Notes: generated by a model from the letters alone, not told the origin. A DNA stretch of 21,547 nucleotides from CAYMQB01 sp964392665 (GCA_964392665.1 CAYMQB010000047.1:1-21547); one strand, 5' to 3'; shown: positions 6,139 to 13,996, counted from the stretch's first letter. Numbers and translations: made by a program.

Positions 6139-8502
6139 ATGAAAAGAGAGAAAATAAGGGAAATTCTGTCAAAACGAGTGCTTATTCTCGATGGAGCTAT
6201 GGGAACACAACTCATCGAGAGAGGCTGCGGAGATGTTTTACCCGAGCAGTGTATATTAGACCACAGGAAGGTGATCCTTGAAATACAAAAAGATTATGTA
6301 GAAGCAGGATGTGATATAATAATAACAGCTACATTTGGAGCTAACCCTTTAAAACTGAAAAAATCGGGTCTTGCAGCTGAGATGCAAAATCTCAACAACC
6401 TTGCCGCTCAAACTGCCAGGAAGGCTGCAGGTCGAAATGCACTAATTGCCGGAGGATTGGGTCCAACCGGAGAAATGTTTCCTCCTTCCGGAAGCCTTAA
6501 TTTCAATACTGTCTATAAATGTTTCACCAAACAGGCAAGTGTATTAAAAAACTTAGTCGACCTTTATATTCTCGAAACCTTTTCCGACATTAGAGAGCTT
6601 AAGGCTGCAATCCTGGCTGTAAGAGATAACTCCCCCAATACATTCATAATAGCAAATCTCACATTTGACAAAAAAGGTAGAACACTTCTCGGAACTGATC
6701 CAGTTGGTTTTGCCCTTGCCTTCTGTGATATGGATGTAGATTGTCTTGGAATCAACTGCTCTCTTGGTCCGAAAGGTATATTCCCCATCTTTCAGGAACT
6801 CTCGAGAACGACCAGTAAATTCCTTTGCGTAGAACCCAATGCGGGTATTCCGAAATTAATTGATGGAAAACCACATTACGAGATGAATGCTCGGGAATTT
6901 TTAAAATATGGTGAAGATTATTTCCATCTCGGCGCAAACATCATAGGCGGGTGCTGCGGAACCGGACCTTCCCACATAAAAGCTCTCTCCGCAAAACTAA
7001 GGGGTAGAAAACCCTACTCCAGAACAATAGATTCTATTATTGGTATTTCTTCTTCAACCAGGAATGTCATCTTTTCACCTGCTAAATCCCCGATAACAAT
7101 CGGAGAACGCATCAATCCAACTGGAAAGAAGAAAATGTCACGAGAAATAGAACAGGGTACTCTCGAAACGACTCTCAGAGAAGCAAGAAAACAAGCAAAA
7201 GCCTCGGCAGATGTTCTCGATGTGAACCTGGGAATGGAGTCCGTCGTTCGGGAAGAATGGCTTAGAACACTTATCACAGAATTGCTCATCTCACCTTCTC
7301 TTCCACTCTCCCTGGATTTTAAAAACGACCATCTCATAGAAACCGCATTGCAAGAATACGCCGGAAGACCTCTTCTTAACTCTATCGACCTTAACGATAT
7401 GGAGAGCAAAATTAGTCTATTAAAGAAATACGGAGGTATGGTAGTTTTCCTTCCTATCGATAAAAACGGAATTCCCGAGACCGCAAAAAAGAGAATGACT
7501 CTTGCAAAAAGAGCAATAAGGCAGTTAAAAAAGATGGGCTTTGAAAAAGAGCGGATTCTCTTCGACCCTATCGTTATGAGCCTAGCAACTGGAAAAGACC
7601 CTCGCATTACGATCGATACGCTGAAAATGTATAAATCATCGGGACTACTGACAGTTCTCGGGCTTTCCAATATCTCCTATGGTCTCCCCAAACGTCCGGT
7701 GATTAACAGTTATTTTCTTGACCTCTGCAAGAAAGCGGGACTCGATGCAGTAATTATGAATCCTCTGGAAAAGGGAATTTCTACCGACATCAACCTCTCG
7801 CCCATTTTCCTAAAGGGAAAAACCATTAACGATTATCTTGACAAATTGGAAGTGAAAAAGAAAAGCAAGGTAGGGAAAAAAAGAAAGGACGGTGTTTTCA
7901 CCGCTATTGTCGAAGGTGAAAAGCAAAATACACTGCGCGAAGTAAAAAAGATGCTAAAAAAAATTCACTTCAATGAAGTCATAGAAAAACACTTGAAACC
8001 CGCACTCGAACAAGTAGGAAATCTGTATGAGTCTCGAACGATTTTCCTTCCCCAGCTAATTATGTCGGCAGAAGCGGCACAAACTGCCTTTGGATATATA
8101 GAAACCCATTTCAAGGAAAAGAAAACCAAAAAAGGCAGGATAGTTATTGCAACGGTAAGGGGTGATATCCATGATATTGGAAAAAATATAGTTACAATGA
8201 TATTAAGGAATGCGGGTTTTGAATTGATTGATCTTGGTAAAGATGTTCCTTCAGATGATATTGTCAAAACAGCTAAAGATAGAAATGCAAACGCCGTTGC
8301 GCTCTCTGCGCTGATGACAACCACTGCAATGAGAATGAAAGAGGTGCGGGAACTAATGTCAGCTCAAAATATTCCTGCGAAACTCATCGTTGGTGGTGCC
8401 TGCATTACACAGAAGTTTGCGGATGAAATCGGCGCAGACGCCTATGCAAGTGATGCTACTGAAGCAGTTAAAAAAGTGAAAAAGCTGATTCAATGGAGGT
8501 AA
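6139..8502 (+). CDS. metH: Cobalamin-dependent methionine synthase without activation domain
   Basis: The 787-residue protein carries the first three MetH modules. Residues 1-290 are the homocysteine domain with complete zinc ligands C207 ('GINCSLGP'), C272 and C273 ('GGCCGTG'). Residues about 315-560 are the pterin-binding barrel ('ITIGERINPTGK', 'ADVLDVNLG', 'LFDPIVMSLATG'). Residues about 590-787 are the cobalamin cap and Rossmann fold with D676-x-H678-x-x-G681 in 'RGDIHDIGKNIV', H678 being the lower axial ligand. A lysine-rich linker lies at 571-584. It would move methyl from methyl-THF to cobalamin to homocysteine. The C-terminal SAM-binding reactivation domain is absent, as in Thermotoga-type MetH, so a separate reactivator would be needed. 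The ATG at 6139 has only a distant GAAGG. It overlaps nothing but ends two bases before the cupin start. Confidence 0.93.
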   Translation: MKREKIREILSKRVLILDGAMGTQLIERGCGDVLPEQCILDHRKVILEIQKDYVEAGCDIIITATFGANPLKLKKSGLAAEMQNLNNLAAQTARKAAGRNALIAGGLGPTGEMFPPSGSLNFNTVYKCFTKQASVLKNLVDLYILETFSDIRELKAAILAVRDNSPNTFIIANLTFDKKGRTLLGTDPVGFALAFCDMDVDCLGINCSLGPKGIFPIFQELSRTTSKFLCVEPNAGIPKLIDGKPHYEMNAREFLKYGEDYFHLGANIIGGCCGTGPSHIKALSAKLRGRKPYSRTIDSIIGISSSTRNVIFSPAKSPITIGERINPTGKKKMSREIEQGTLETTLREARKQAKASADVLDVNLGMESVVREEWLRTLITELLISPSLPLSLDFKNDHLIETALQEYAGRPLLNSIDLNDMESKISLLKKYGGMVVFLPIDKNGIPETAKKRMTLAKRAIRQLKKMGFEKERILFDPIVMSLATGKDPRITIDTLKMYKSSGLLTVLGLSNISYGLPKRPVINSYFLDLCKKAGLDAVIMNPLEKGISTDINLSPIFLKGKTINDYLDKLEVKKKSKVGKKRKDGVFTAIVEGEKQNTLREVKKMLKKIHFNEVIEKHLKPALEQVGNLYESRTIFLPQLIMSAEAAQTAFGYIETHFKEKKTKKGRIVIATVRGDIHDIGKNIVTMILRNAGFELIDLGKDVPSDDIVKTAKDRNANAVALSALMTTTAMRMKEVRELMSAQNIPAKLIVGGACITQKFADEIGADAYASDATEAVKKVKKLIQWR

Positions 8503-8504
8503 AT

Positions 8505-8849
8505 ATGGTAAAACACGAAGACGATGTTGAAATTACTGAGCTAAACCAGGAGGGCTTAAAAAATGTAAGGAAGCAAATACTGGTTGGTCCAGGGGATGGT
8601 TATGACGGTTTTATGAGAATGTTCATTGTGGAGGAAAATGGCTACACACCATATCACAAACACAATTGGTATCACTTGAATTATATTGTAGATGGTGAGG
8701 GAATTGTTACTATAGGTGAAGTAGAATACAAAATCACTAAAGGTAACGTTGCCTACATCCCTGGAAATACAATGCACGGCTTTAAAAATACTGGAATCGG
8801 AAGCCTGAAGTTCTTGTGTCTAATCCCTGCTGAAGGCGGAACATATTAA
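8505..8849 (+). CDS. Small cupin-domain protein
   Basis: The 114-residue single-domain cupin starts at ATG 8505, five bases after GGAGG (8495-8499), which is buried in the end of metH; an in-frame ATG at 8493 is the poorer start. The first cupin motif reads 'YHKHNWYHLNYIVDGEG' with H51 and H53, the second 'AYIPGNTMHGF' with H91. The usual glutamate of motif 1 falls on H57, giving a possible all-histidine metal site. Such proteins can be dioxygenases, isomerases or sugar/small-molecule binders, and the substrate is unknown. It is translationally coupled to metH, so a role linked to methionine, cobalamin or folate metabolism is likely by context only. It converges with the aldolase/dehydrogenase gene 18 bp away. 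Confidence 0.85.
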   Translation: MVKHEDDVEITELNQEGLKNVRKQILVGPGDGYDGFMRMFIVEENGYTPYHKHNWYHLNYIVDGEGIVTIGEVEYKITKGNVAYIPGNTMHGFKNTGIGSLKFLCLIPAEGGTY

Positions 8850-8867
8850 GACGCATCTCTATTCTGT

Positions 8868-10976
8868 TCACCTTGGTGTTGAATCGGGAAGACCACCATC
8901 TACGGGTATTGTTGCTCCTGTTGTTGGCGTTTGGCGTGTTGCAAAATAGAGCACTGCTTTACCAACATGTGTTGCGGTTACCTTAGCTTTAAGTAAATTC
9001 CTATTTCGATAATATTCCTCAAGACCCAGCTCATCCAGACCTCTTGCACGCATTCTATCCGGTCCGACCTCTGCCCACAATCCGGATTTTCTTTTCCCGT
9101 GGGAAAATACTGCATCCGGAGAAACCATATTAACACGCACATCCATCTCTGCAAGTTCGAGACTCGCGATACGGGCAAGCTGATGTGCTGCTGCCTTTGT
9201 TGCGCTGTATGCACCGAATTTTGCACCGGGTGCAAAAACATTTTTCGTCGATATGAGAACGATATCCCCTCCTGTTCCCTGAACCTTGAAGATCCGCGCA
9301 GCCTCGGAGAGAACGTTAAGCGTACCTTCAACGTTCACTTGCTCCAGCTTCCTGAAAGCATCAATATCCATATCCGCAAGCGATGAAACATAGGCAACAC
9401 CAGCGTTCAGCACCACAAGATCTATCCCTCCCCAGGTTTCAATAACCTGTTCAAAACCTCCTTTAACCGAATCCCTCAACGTTACATCCAGTGGAACGCC
9501 AATCACTCGTCCTCCATAAACCTGTTCCAATTCGCTCACAAGCGAATTAAGATTATCACCCGCTAAATCCGTGACTGCAACATGACATCCATTTTCAAGA
9601 AGTTGCTGGCAGATGCCGGTCCCGATTGCACCCGCTGCTCCTGTGACAATGGCAACCGAACGCTCTAATGGAAGTTCCGGGTCTCCACCGAGTTTCGCAA
9701 GCTGAAGAGAAAAATACTCCATATCGAACAGTTGTCCCTCGTTCAATCCTTCATACTTTCCCATTGAAGCAATCTTTGTCTTTGTTGAAAGAGTTTGGGC
9801 GGTTATATCCCTAACTACATCTGCTTCTGCAACATTCCTGCCGGTGCATATCGCTCCTAATCCTGGCATAAGGATTACTCGTGGCATTGAGTCGAAACGA
9901 TTGAGTTCAGTCTTCGATTCTCTTGAATAACGTTCAAAATAGGCATCATATTTCTTTGCATATTTTCTTATTGCATCTGAAATTTGTTTCCTTAATTTCT
10001 TTTCATTATCATATTTCGGGGCATCTATCCACATTGGAAAGCTTTTGGTTCTTATCAAGTGGTCAGTGGTAAGCGGAGGTGTCAGGGCAATTTCCTTTCC
10101 CTGCTCTGAATCGACAAACCTAATCATTTCTTCTGTCAGTAATGGCTTTATAATAAATCGCTTGTATGGAGAATCAGCGTTTTTCGTTCGAATAGCCAGT
10201 AATCCTTTAAGTATGGGTGCAACCTTCAAATACAGTTCTTTTGTTGCAGCAGGAGATGTGGAAATATCAACTTTCAGGGACTTTTTGCCTTCTCTTGCAA
10301 TATATTCTTCTGCCCTCGTGGCGAGTTTAATAGTTCTTTCGTAGGATTCGCGAGCCGTTTCACCCCAGGTAATTAATCCGTGTTTCATCAACACCATACC
10401 TTCACTCGCAGGTGAACTTTCGTATGCATCTGCCACTTCTTTTGCCAGTCTAAATCCAGGTTTTTTATAATTTAATATAATAACAGTATTCCCTAATACT
10501 TTGGATACGAGTTTCTGCCCATCGACCTGATTGGTTAGCGCTAAAACGGAGTTTGCATGAGTGTGATCAATGTATTTTGGAGAAATAAATGTATGCATCA
10601 GTGTTTCTATGGAAGGTGTAGCTGCAAAAGCATCATACCGATGTGTGAGTATTTCATTCACCATGGATTCATCCGAAATATCCGATAAGGTTCTTAGGAA
10701 TAGAAAGTATTCAAGGTCGAGTCCAATATGTCCTTCCGGCTTAATATCTTGAAGATTTAAACCGGATGCCTTAACAAAGATTGCAGGTATTTTTTTGCCT
10801 AAAATGTTTCTAAAAGCTGTTTTGACCGATGTGTTTCCGCCTCCATGAAGCACCAACTCTTTCTCTTCTCCTATTAGCCTGCTTGTGTATATGCGGAGAG
10901 CCAGGTCTTCCCCATATTTCTGCGCATATTTTTCTATGTACTCATTTTCTTTATCCTTGAACCATCTGTTTTTCAT
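8868..10976 (-). CDS. Bifunctional class II aldolase / short-chain dehydrogenase (RhaD-SDR fusion)
   Basis: The 702-residue protein joins two enzymes. Residues 20-230 are a class II (zinc) aldolase: 'HGGGNTS' (44-50) for phosphate, 'HTHAN' (138-142) and H199 ('LMKHGLITWG') as metal ligands. Residues about 437-702 are a short-chain dehydrogenase: 'TGAAGAIGTG' (445-454) for the dinucleotide, NAG (524-526), S576, and Y590-x3-K594 ('YSATK'). This is the architecture of YuxG and of RhaD/RhaE-type proteins that cleave rhamnulose 1-phosphate and oxidise the resulting lactaldehyde. No rhamnose isomerase, kinase or transporter is nearby, so the substrate may differ. ATG 10976 follows GGAGA by five bases, and the upstream epimerase stop codon lies within that ribosome-binding site, implying coupled translation. 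It is the last gene of a three-gene operon. Confidence 0.88.
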   Translation of the reverse strand: MKNRWFKDKENEYIEKYAQKYGEDLALRIYTSRLIGEEKELVLHGGGNTSVKTAFRNILGKKIPAIFVKASGLNLQDIKPEGHIGLDLEYFLFLRTLSDISDESMVNEILTHRYDAFAATPSIETLMHTFISPKYIDHTHANSVLALTNQVDGQKLVSKVLGNTVIILNYKKPGFRLAKEVADAYESSPASEGMVLMKHGLITWGETARESYERTIKLATRAEEYIAREGKKSLKVDISTSPAATKELYLKVAPILKGLLAIRTKNADSPYKRFIIKPLLTEEMIRFVDSEQGKEIALTPPLTTDHLIRTKSFPMWIDAPKYDNEKKLRKQISDAIRKYAKKYDAYFERYSRESKTELNRFDSMPRVILMPGLGAICTGRNVAEADVVRDITAQTLSTKTKIASMGKYEGLNEGQLFDMEYFSLQLAKLGGDPELPLERSVAIVTGAAGAIGTGICQQLLENGCHVAVTDLAGDNLNSLVSELEQVYGGRVIGVPLDVTLRDSVKGGFEQVIETWGGIDLVVLNAGVAYVSSLADMDIDAFRKLEQVNVEGTLNVLSEAARIFKVQGTGGDIVLISTKNVFAPGAKFGAYSATKAAAHQLARIASLELAEMDVRVNMVSPDAVFSHGKRKSGLWAEVGPDRMRARGLDELGLEEYYRNRNLLKAKVTATHVGKAVLYFATRQTPTTGATIPVDGGLPDSTPR

Positions 10977-10984
10977 TGCATCTC

Positions 10985-11707
10985 CTACGTGGAACGGGTG
11001 TTTACTGCGTTCAGCATAAACTTAATGTTTTCCTTTGCTCCATCCCCCGAAAATACAGCACTGCCACTCACAAGAATATCTGCACCGAATTTGGCTAATT
11101 CACCTATATTGTTTCTCTTGACGCCGCCATCGATACACAAAAGAACTTTCTTTTCTGTCCTGCTAACCATATTTCTCACTTCTTCGAACTTGTCTCCTAT
11201 CGAGTCAAAGAAAGGGAAGCCATTAACTTTCAGGTCTACGGCAAGAACCGTAATCACCTCGATGTCATCGAGCAACGTTTCAAGCAGTTTCACCGGTGTG
11301 CCAGGATTGAGCGCTACGCCTCTAATGATACCCCTATTTGGATCATTTGCGTTTTTCATTTCTCCAAGCTTACGCAGAATCGGTCGGGTATCTTTTGTGG
11401 ATTCCAGCTGAATTGTGATTATATCACCTCCGGCATCCACATATTGCTCTATGCTTTTTTCAGGTTCTCGAACCATTAGGTGAATATCTTTTAAGAGATT
11501 AGTTTTTACCGCTTTTATGAATCGTGGTCCAACCGTCAAATATGGTACAAAGCAACCGTCCATAACATCGAAGTGTAACATTTTAACGTTTAAACCTTCG
11601 AGCAAAGCTACTTCGGATTCGAAATGCATCAAGTCAGCCGATAAGATTCCAACACTAATTGTTGGTACATTCTGTTTTAACAAATGAAACCCCGTGCTAT
11701 TCTGCAA
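10985..11707 (-). CDS. Ribulose-phosphate 3-epimerase family protein, LsrE-like
   Basis: The 240-residue TIM barrel keeps the epimerase metal and acid/base residues: H45 and D47 in 'MLHFDVMDGCFVP', H76 in 'KDIHLMV', D193 in 'CIDGG', plus the phosphate-binding ends 'GG' (194-195) and 'SGSAVF' (214-219). It departs from true Rpe at two signatures. The N-terminal 'APSILSAD' is 'SVGILSAD', and the 'MTVxPGFGGQ' loop is replaced by 'ITVLAVDLKVNG' (152-163). These changes resemble LsrE, the uncharacterised Rpe-like product of the Salmonella AI-2 operon, as I recall it. TTG 11707 overlaps the lsrF-type gene by 11 bp. A TTG at 11683 with GGGG six bases upstream is an equal or better start and removes the overlap. 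A different ketose-phosphate substrate from ribulose 5-phosphate is likely. Confidence 0.8.
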   Translation of the reverse strand: MQNSTGFHLLKQNVPTISVGILSADLMHFESEVALLEGLNVKMLHFDVMDGCFVPYLTVGPRFIKAVKTNLLKDIHLMVREPEKSIEQYVDAGGDIITIQLESTKDTRPILRKLGEMKNANDPNRGIIRGVALNPGTPVKLLETLLDDIEVITVLAVDLKVNGFPFFDSIGDKFEEVRNMVSRTEKKVLLCIDGGVKRNNIGELAKFGADILVSGSAVFSGDGAKENIKFMLNAVNTRST

Positions 11708-12593
11708 AACCTATTCCTGTTTTTTTTAGTTCCTGAAATACATCATACGCATCTTCGGGTGACATATTTTCGTGAACAACCTTACGCACTGCTTGAATCA
11801 TTGGTATGGGAGCTTCGCTTTGAAAAATATTGCGACCCATATCAACGCCGGAGGCGCCCTGCTCTATTGCATTATGAGCCATCTTCAGCGCATTGAGTTC
11901 CGGGAGTTTTTTACCTCCTGCTATAACGATTGGAACAGGACAGGATGCAGTAACGGTTTCGAAACCATCGGCTACATAATATGTCTTAACATAAGATGCC
12001 CCCAATTCCGCACAGATCCTGCTTGCCAAACGCATATATTTTGCGTCTCGCGTCATCTGCTTTCCCACTGCCGTAACACCGAGCACAGGAATACCATAGC
12101 GGTTACCCATATCTACAAGTTTGGTGAGATTGTGTACCGACTGCGTTTCGTATTCCCCCCCGATGAATACCTGAACAGCAAGTGCAGCAACATTCAGTCG
12201 TATAGCATCTTCGATATCAACGGCAATCTCCTCATTGGAAAGTTCTTTGAGTATGCTTGGCCCACCACTTGATCTTAGGACTACACCCTTTGCAAATGTT
12301 GGTGGAATTGTCGAACGTAGTATACCACGCGTGCACATAAGAGTATCAGCATAAGGTAGTAATGGTACAATGCTTACATCGATCCTTTCCAAACCTGCCG
12401 TTGGTCCAAGAAAATAACCGTGATCGATAGCAAGCATCACGGTGCGCCCGGTCCCAGGGTCGAAAATATTCGATAACCGGTTTTTCATCCCCCAATTCAA
12501 GGAACTGGAACCTTTCAACTTAAAAGGTATACTCTTAAATGGGACATTTGTGTAATAATTGTGTGATTCCTGAATGGCTTTTTTGTCCGCCAC
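11697..12593 (-). CDS. lsrF: LsrF-type class I aldolase/thiolase
   Basis: The 298-residue protein is close to E. coli LsrF over its whole length: 'SLNWGMKNRLSNIF', 'GRTVMLAIDHGYFLGPT', 'LMCTRGILRS', 'VKTYYVADGFE', 'PIVIAGGKKLPE', 'GASGVDMGRNIFQS'. K203 in 'YVKTYY' corresponds to the catalytic lysine of LsrF. LsrF transfers the acetyl group of 3-hydroxy-2,4-pentanedione 5-phosphate to CoA, giving DHAP and acetyl-CoA, in AI-2 breakdown. Related DhnA-family proteins are aldolases for other sugar phosphates. The start is GTG 12593, preceded by AGGAG with a 7-bp gap. It is the first gene of the operon, read from the promoter at 12654-12682. None of the Lsr transporter, LsrK, LsrR or LsrG is in the window, so AI-2 itself need not be the source of the substrate. 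Confidence 0.87.
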   Translation of the reverse strand: MADKKAIQESHNYYTNVPFKSIPFKLKGSSSLNWGMKNRLSNIFDPGTGRTVMLAIDHGYFLGPTAGLERIDVSIVPLLPYADTLMCTRGILRSTIPPTFAKGVVLRSSGGPSILKELSNEEIAVDIEDAIRLNVAALAVQVFIGGEYETQSVHNLTKLVDMGNRYGIPVLGVTAVGKQMTRDAKYMRLASRICAELGASYVKTYYVADGFETVTASCPVPIVIAGGKKLPELNALKMAHNAIEQGASGVDMGRNIFQSEAPIPMIQAVRKVVHENMSPEDAYDVFQELKKTGIGFAE

Positions 12594-12653
12594 AATTTAT
12601 CTCCTTTCCTAATTTTCACCTTCACAATTTCGATTCATCCAACATCGTATTGC

Positions 12654-12682
12654 ATTATATAATAAAGAAAAGAAAATGTCAA
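12654..12682 (-). promoter_or_regulatory. Consensus sigma-70 promoter of the lsrF-type operon
   Basis: On the minus strand TTGACA (12682-12677), exactly 17 bp, then TATAAT (12659-12654): a perfect match to the consensus. The start point would be near 12647, giving a leader of about 54 bases. No operator palindrome was recognised, which suggests strong constitutive expression. Confidence 0.8.
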
Positions 12683-12725
12683 GTGATAGAAACTTAAAGG
12701 GACAGGCTGTTTTTAAATTGTAATT

Positions 12726-13034
12726 CTACGGAACCCAAAGGAAATTTGCTAGATCGACACAACTATTTTCGTTAAACTCCACCCCTTCTTCCTCAAGTAG
12801 TTTCTTCTGTAATTCATATCCATGATTAGGTTTCAATGAAATACCACCTTGTCTATTTACAACACGGTGCCATGGAAGATTTTCCTTCCTGGAACATGAA
12901 TGGAGTATGTATGCAACCTGACGCGCTCCACGCGGATTTCCGGCGGCAGTTGCAATCCGCCCGTATGTTGCTACTTTTCCTCGAGGAACGCTTTTTATGA
13001 TATCTGTCACTGTCTCTTTAAAGGTTTTATTCAT
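12726..13034 (-). CDS. atl: Alkyltransferase-like protein (ATL)
   Basis: The 102-residue protein is the DNA-binding C-terminal domain of O6-methylguanine-DNA methyltransferases: 'SVPRGKVATYGRIATAAGNPRGARQVAYIL' pattern (helix-turn-helix at about residues 18-45) and 'LPWHRVVNRQGGISL'. The active-site PCHRV is PWHRV here, with Trp55 in place of the methyl-accepting cysteine. That is the hallmark of ATL proteins, which bind O6-alkylguanine, flip it and hand the lesion to nucleotide excision repair instead of repairing it directly. ATG 13034 follows AGGA by nine bases. It stands alone between a TetR unit and the lsrF-type operon. No UvrABC gene is nearby. Confidence 0.88.
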   Translation of the reverse strand: MNKTFKETVTDIIKSVPRGKVATYGRIATAAGNPRGARQVAYILHSCSRKENLPWHRVVNRQGGISLKPNHGYELQKKLLEEEGVEFNENSCVDLANFLWVP

Positions 13035-13121
13035 TTATTCGATTCCTAGTCCAGAAGCAACAATGCTTCAACCCAATAAACACCCAGTATTTGTCGCTAA
13101 AACAGACACACCTGTGAATTC

Positions 13122-13214
13122 TTACTTTGCTCTGTTTATTTGTAGCATGACTGAAAGCGATTCGAAGTGAAGTCTAGGTCCTATTGAAGAAATGTTTCTG
13201 CCTATTCTTATCAT
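13122..13214 (-). CDS. Possible 30-residue ORF after the tetR-type gene
   Basis: ATG 13214 follows GGGAGG by seven bases and lies 13 bases after the regulator's stop codon. The product starts 'MIRIGRNISSIGPRLHFES', is basic, and has no recognised domain. Position and ribosome-binding site suggest it could be translated with the regulator, or be what remains of a once longer regulated gene. Confidence 0.3.
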   Translation of the reverse strand: MIRIGRNISSIGPRLHFESLSVMLQINRAK

Positions 13215-13227
13215 TTTATTGCCTCCC

Positions 13228-13902
13228 TTAAGTTTTAACTTTTTTACCAATACTTTTAACTCCGTGTAAATACAACTTGCTTAGAGTTTTCGAATATCTG
13301 TCATAAAATAAATCCTCATGCAGAGGATACATCTTTTTTGCCTTATTTCCTGTTGACGATTTAAATTTGCCAGAAATCTGATCCATATTCTCCTTGACAT
13401 ACTTTGATTGGAAGTGTGAAAGGATGATTGAAGTTAAAGCGCCACGAAAGACGCTCATCTCGACATCTTCATTTGTATTCAAACCAAGTCTTATGAAAAA
13501 CCGATCCATAACTCTTCTATTTTCGGATATCCACTTACTCTTAAGATCTGCAATTCTTGGCATATCAAGCGGTATCACATCAAGTGCAACAATAGCAATT
13601 TCAGTATTTTCTCTAAAAAATCTTATGATGTTGTCTATTATATTTTTCACAAGGTCTTCTGACCCAGTTTTTTCTTCCAATACAAGTCTCATTGCGCTAT
13701 AATACTTGTCGTACGCATCGTTAATAATATACTTCAATATTCCTATCTTTCCTCCAAAGTAATAATTTATCATTGAAATGTTAACATTGGCTTTCTTTGC
13801 AATTCTTCTTATGCTCGTAGCAGCAAAACCTTTTCTGGCAAAAAGAGATAGTGCTGACTTGAAAATCCTCTGTTTTGCATTCTCCTCCTTTTTGCCTTTC
13901 AA
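13228..13902 (-). CDS. TetR/AcrR-family transcriptional regulator
   Basis: The 224-residue protein has a typical TetR N-terminus at residues 10-57: 'RIFKSALSLFARKGFAATSI' then 'RRIAKKANVNISMINYYF', i.e. the helix-turn-helix with the conserved YYFGGK turn into helix 4. The helical C-terminal part (60-224) would bind an unknown ligand. The start is TTG 13902, with GGAGG four bases upstream. A palindrome lies on its own promoter just upstream, indicating autorepression. The genes before it (receptor and lipoprotein) and after it (short ORF, ATL) are on the same strand, but no transporter or efflux pump, the common TetR target, is adjacent. Confidence 0.9.
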   Translation of the reverse strand: MKGKKEENAKQRIFKSALSLFARKGFAATSIRRIAKKANVNISMINYYFGGKIGILKYIINDAYDKYYSAMRLVLEEKTGSEDLVKNIIDNIIRFFRENTEIAIVALDVIPLDMPRIADLKSKWISENRRVMDRFFIRLGLNTNEDVEMSVFRGALTSIILSHFQSKYVKENMDQISGKFKSSTGNKAKKMYPLHEDLFYDRYSKTLSKLYLHGVKSIGKKVKT

Positions 13903-13930
13903 GTTTCCTCCTTCATTTCAAATTTATTTA

Positions 13931-13963
13931 TCAATCGTTTGTTTTAGTCAATCGTTCGTTTGA
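13931..13963. promoter_or_regulatory. Probable TetR operator pair
   Basis: TCAATCGTTCGTTTGA (13948-13963) fits the palindrome TCAA-n-CG-nn-CG-n-TTGA at twelve of sixteen positions. Its left half TCAATCGTT recurs at 13931-13939, 17 bp away, as a second weaker site. Both lie at and just after the predicted start point of the regulator gene, the expected place for autorepression. Confidence 0.6.
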
Positions 13964-13967
13964 TTAC

Positions 13968-13996
13968 AATATAACCCAAAATTCTCCATTTGTCAA
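13968..13996 (-). promoter_or_regulatory. Predicted sigma-70 promoter of the tetR-type gene
   Basis: On the minus strand TTGACA (13996-13991), 17 bp, TATATT (13973-13968). It begins only 36 bp after the stop codon of the lipoprotein gene, so it separates the regulator from the receptor operon. Confidence 0.65.

Noticed and set aside
8493..8504. Longer cupin start at ATG 8493
   Set aside because: The GGAGG ribosome-binding site lies within these codons and is ideally spaced for the ATG at 8505.
8850..8890. Shared terminator between the convergent cupin and aldolase genes
   Set aside because: Only a weak imperfect CACC/GGTG inverted repeat inside coding sequence was seen, without a T-run.
9099..9386. 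Overlapping frames opposite or within the aldolase-dehydrogenase gene
   Set aside because: They are antisense or shifted shadows of a clearly recognised enzyme with conserved motifs.
13054..13069. Hairpin GAAGCA-ACAA-TGCTTC between the regulator region and ATL
   Set aside because: The stem is short and has no T-run, so it was not called a terminator.
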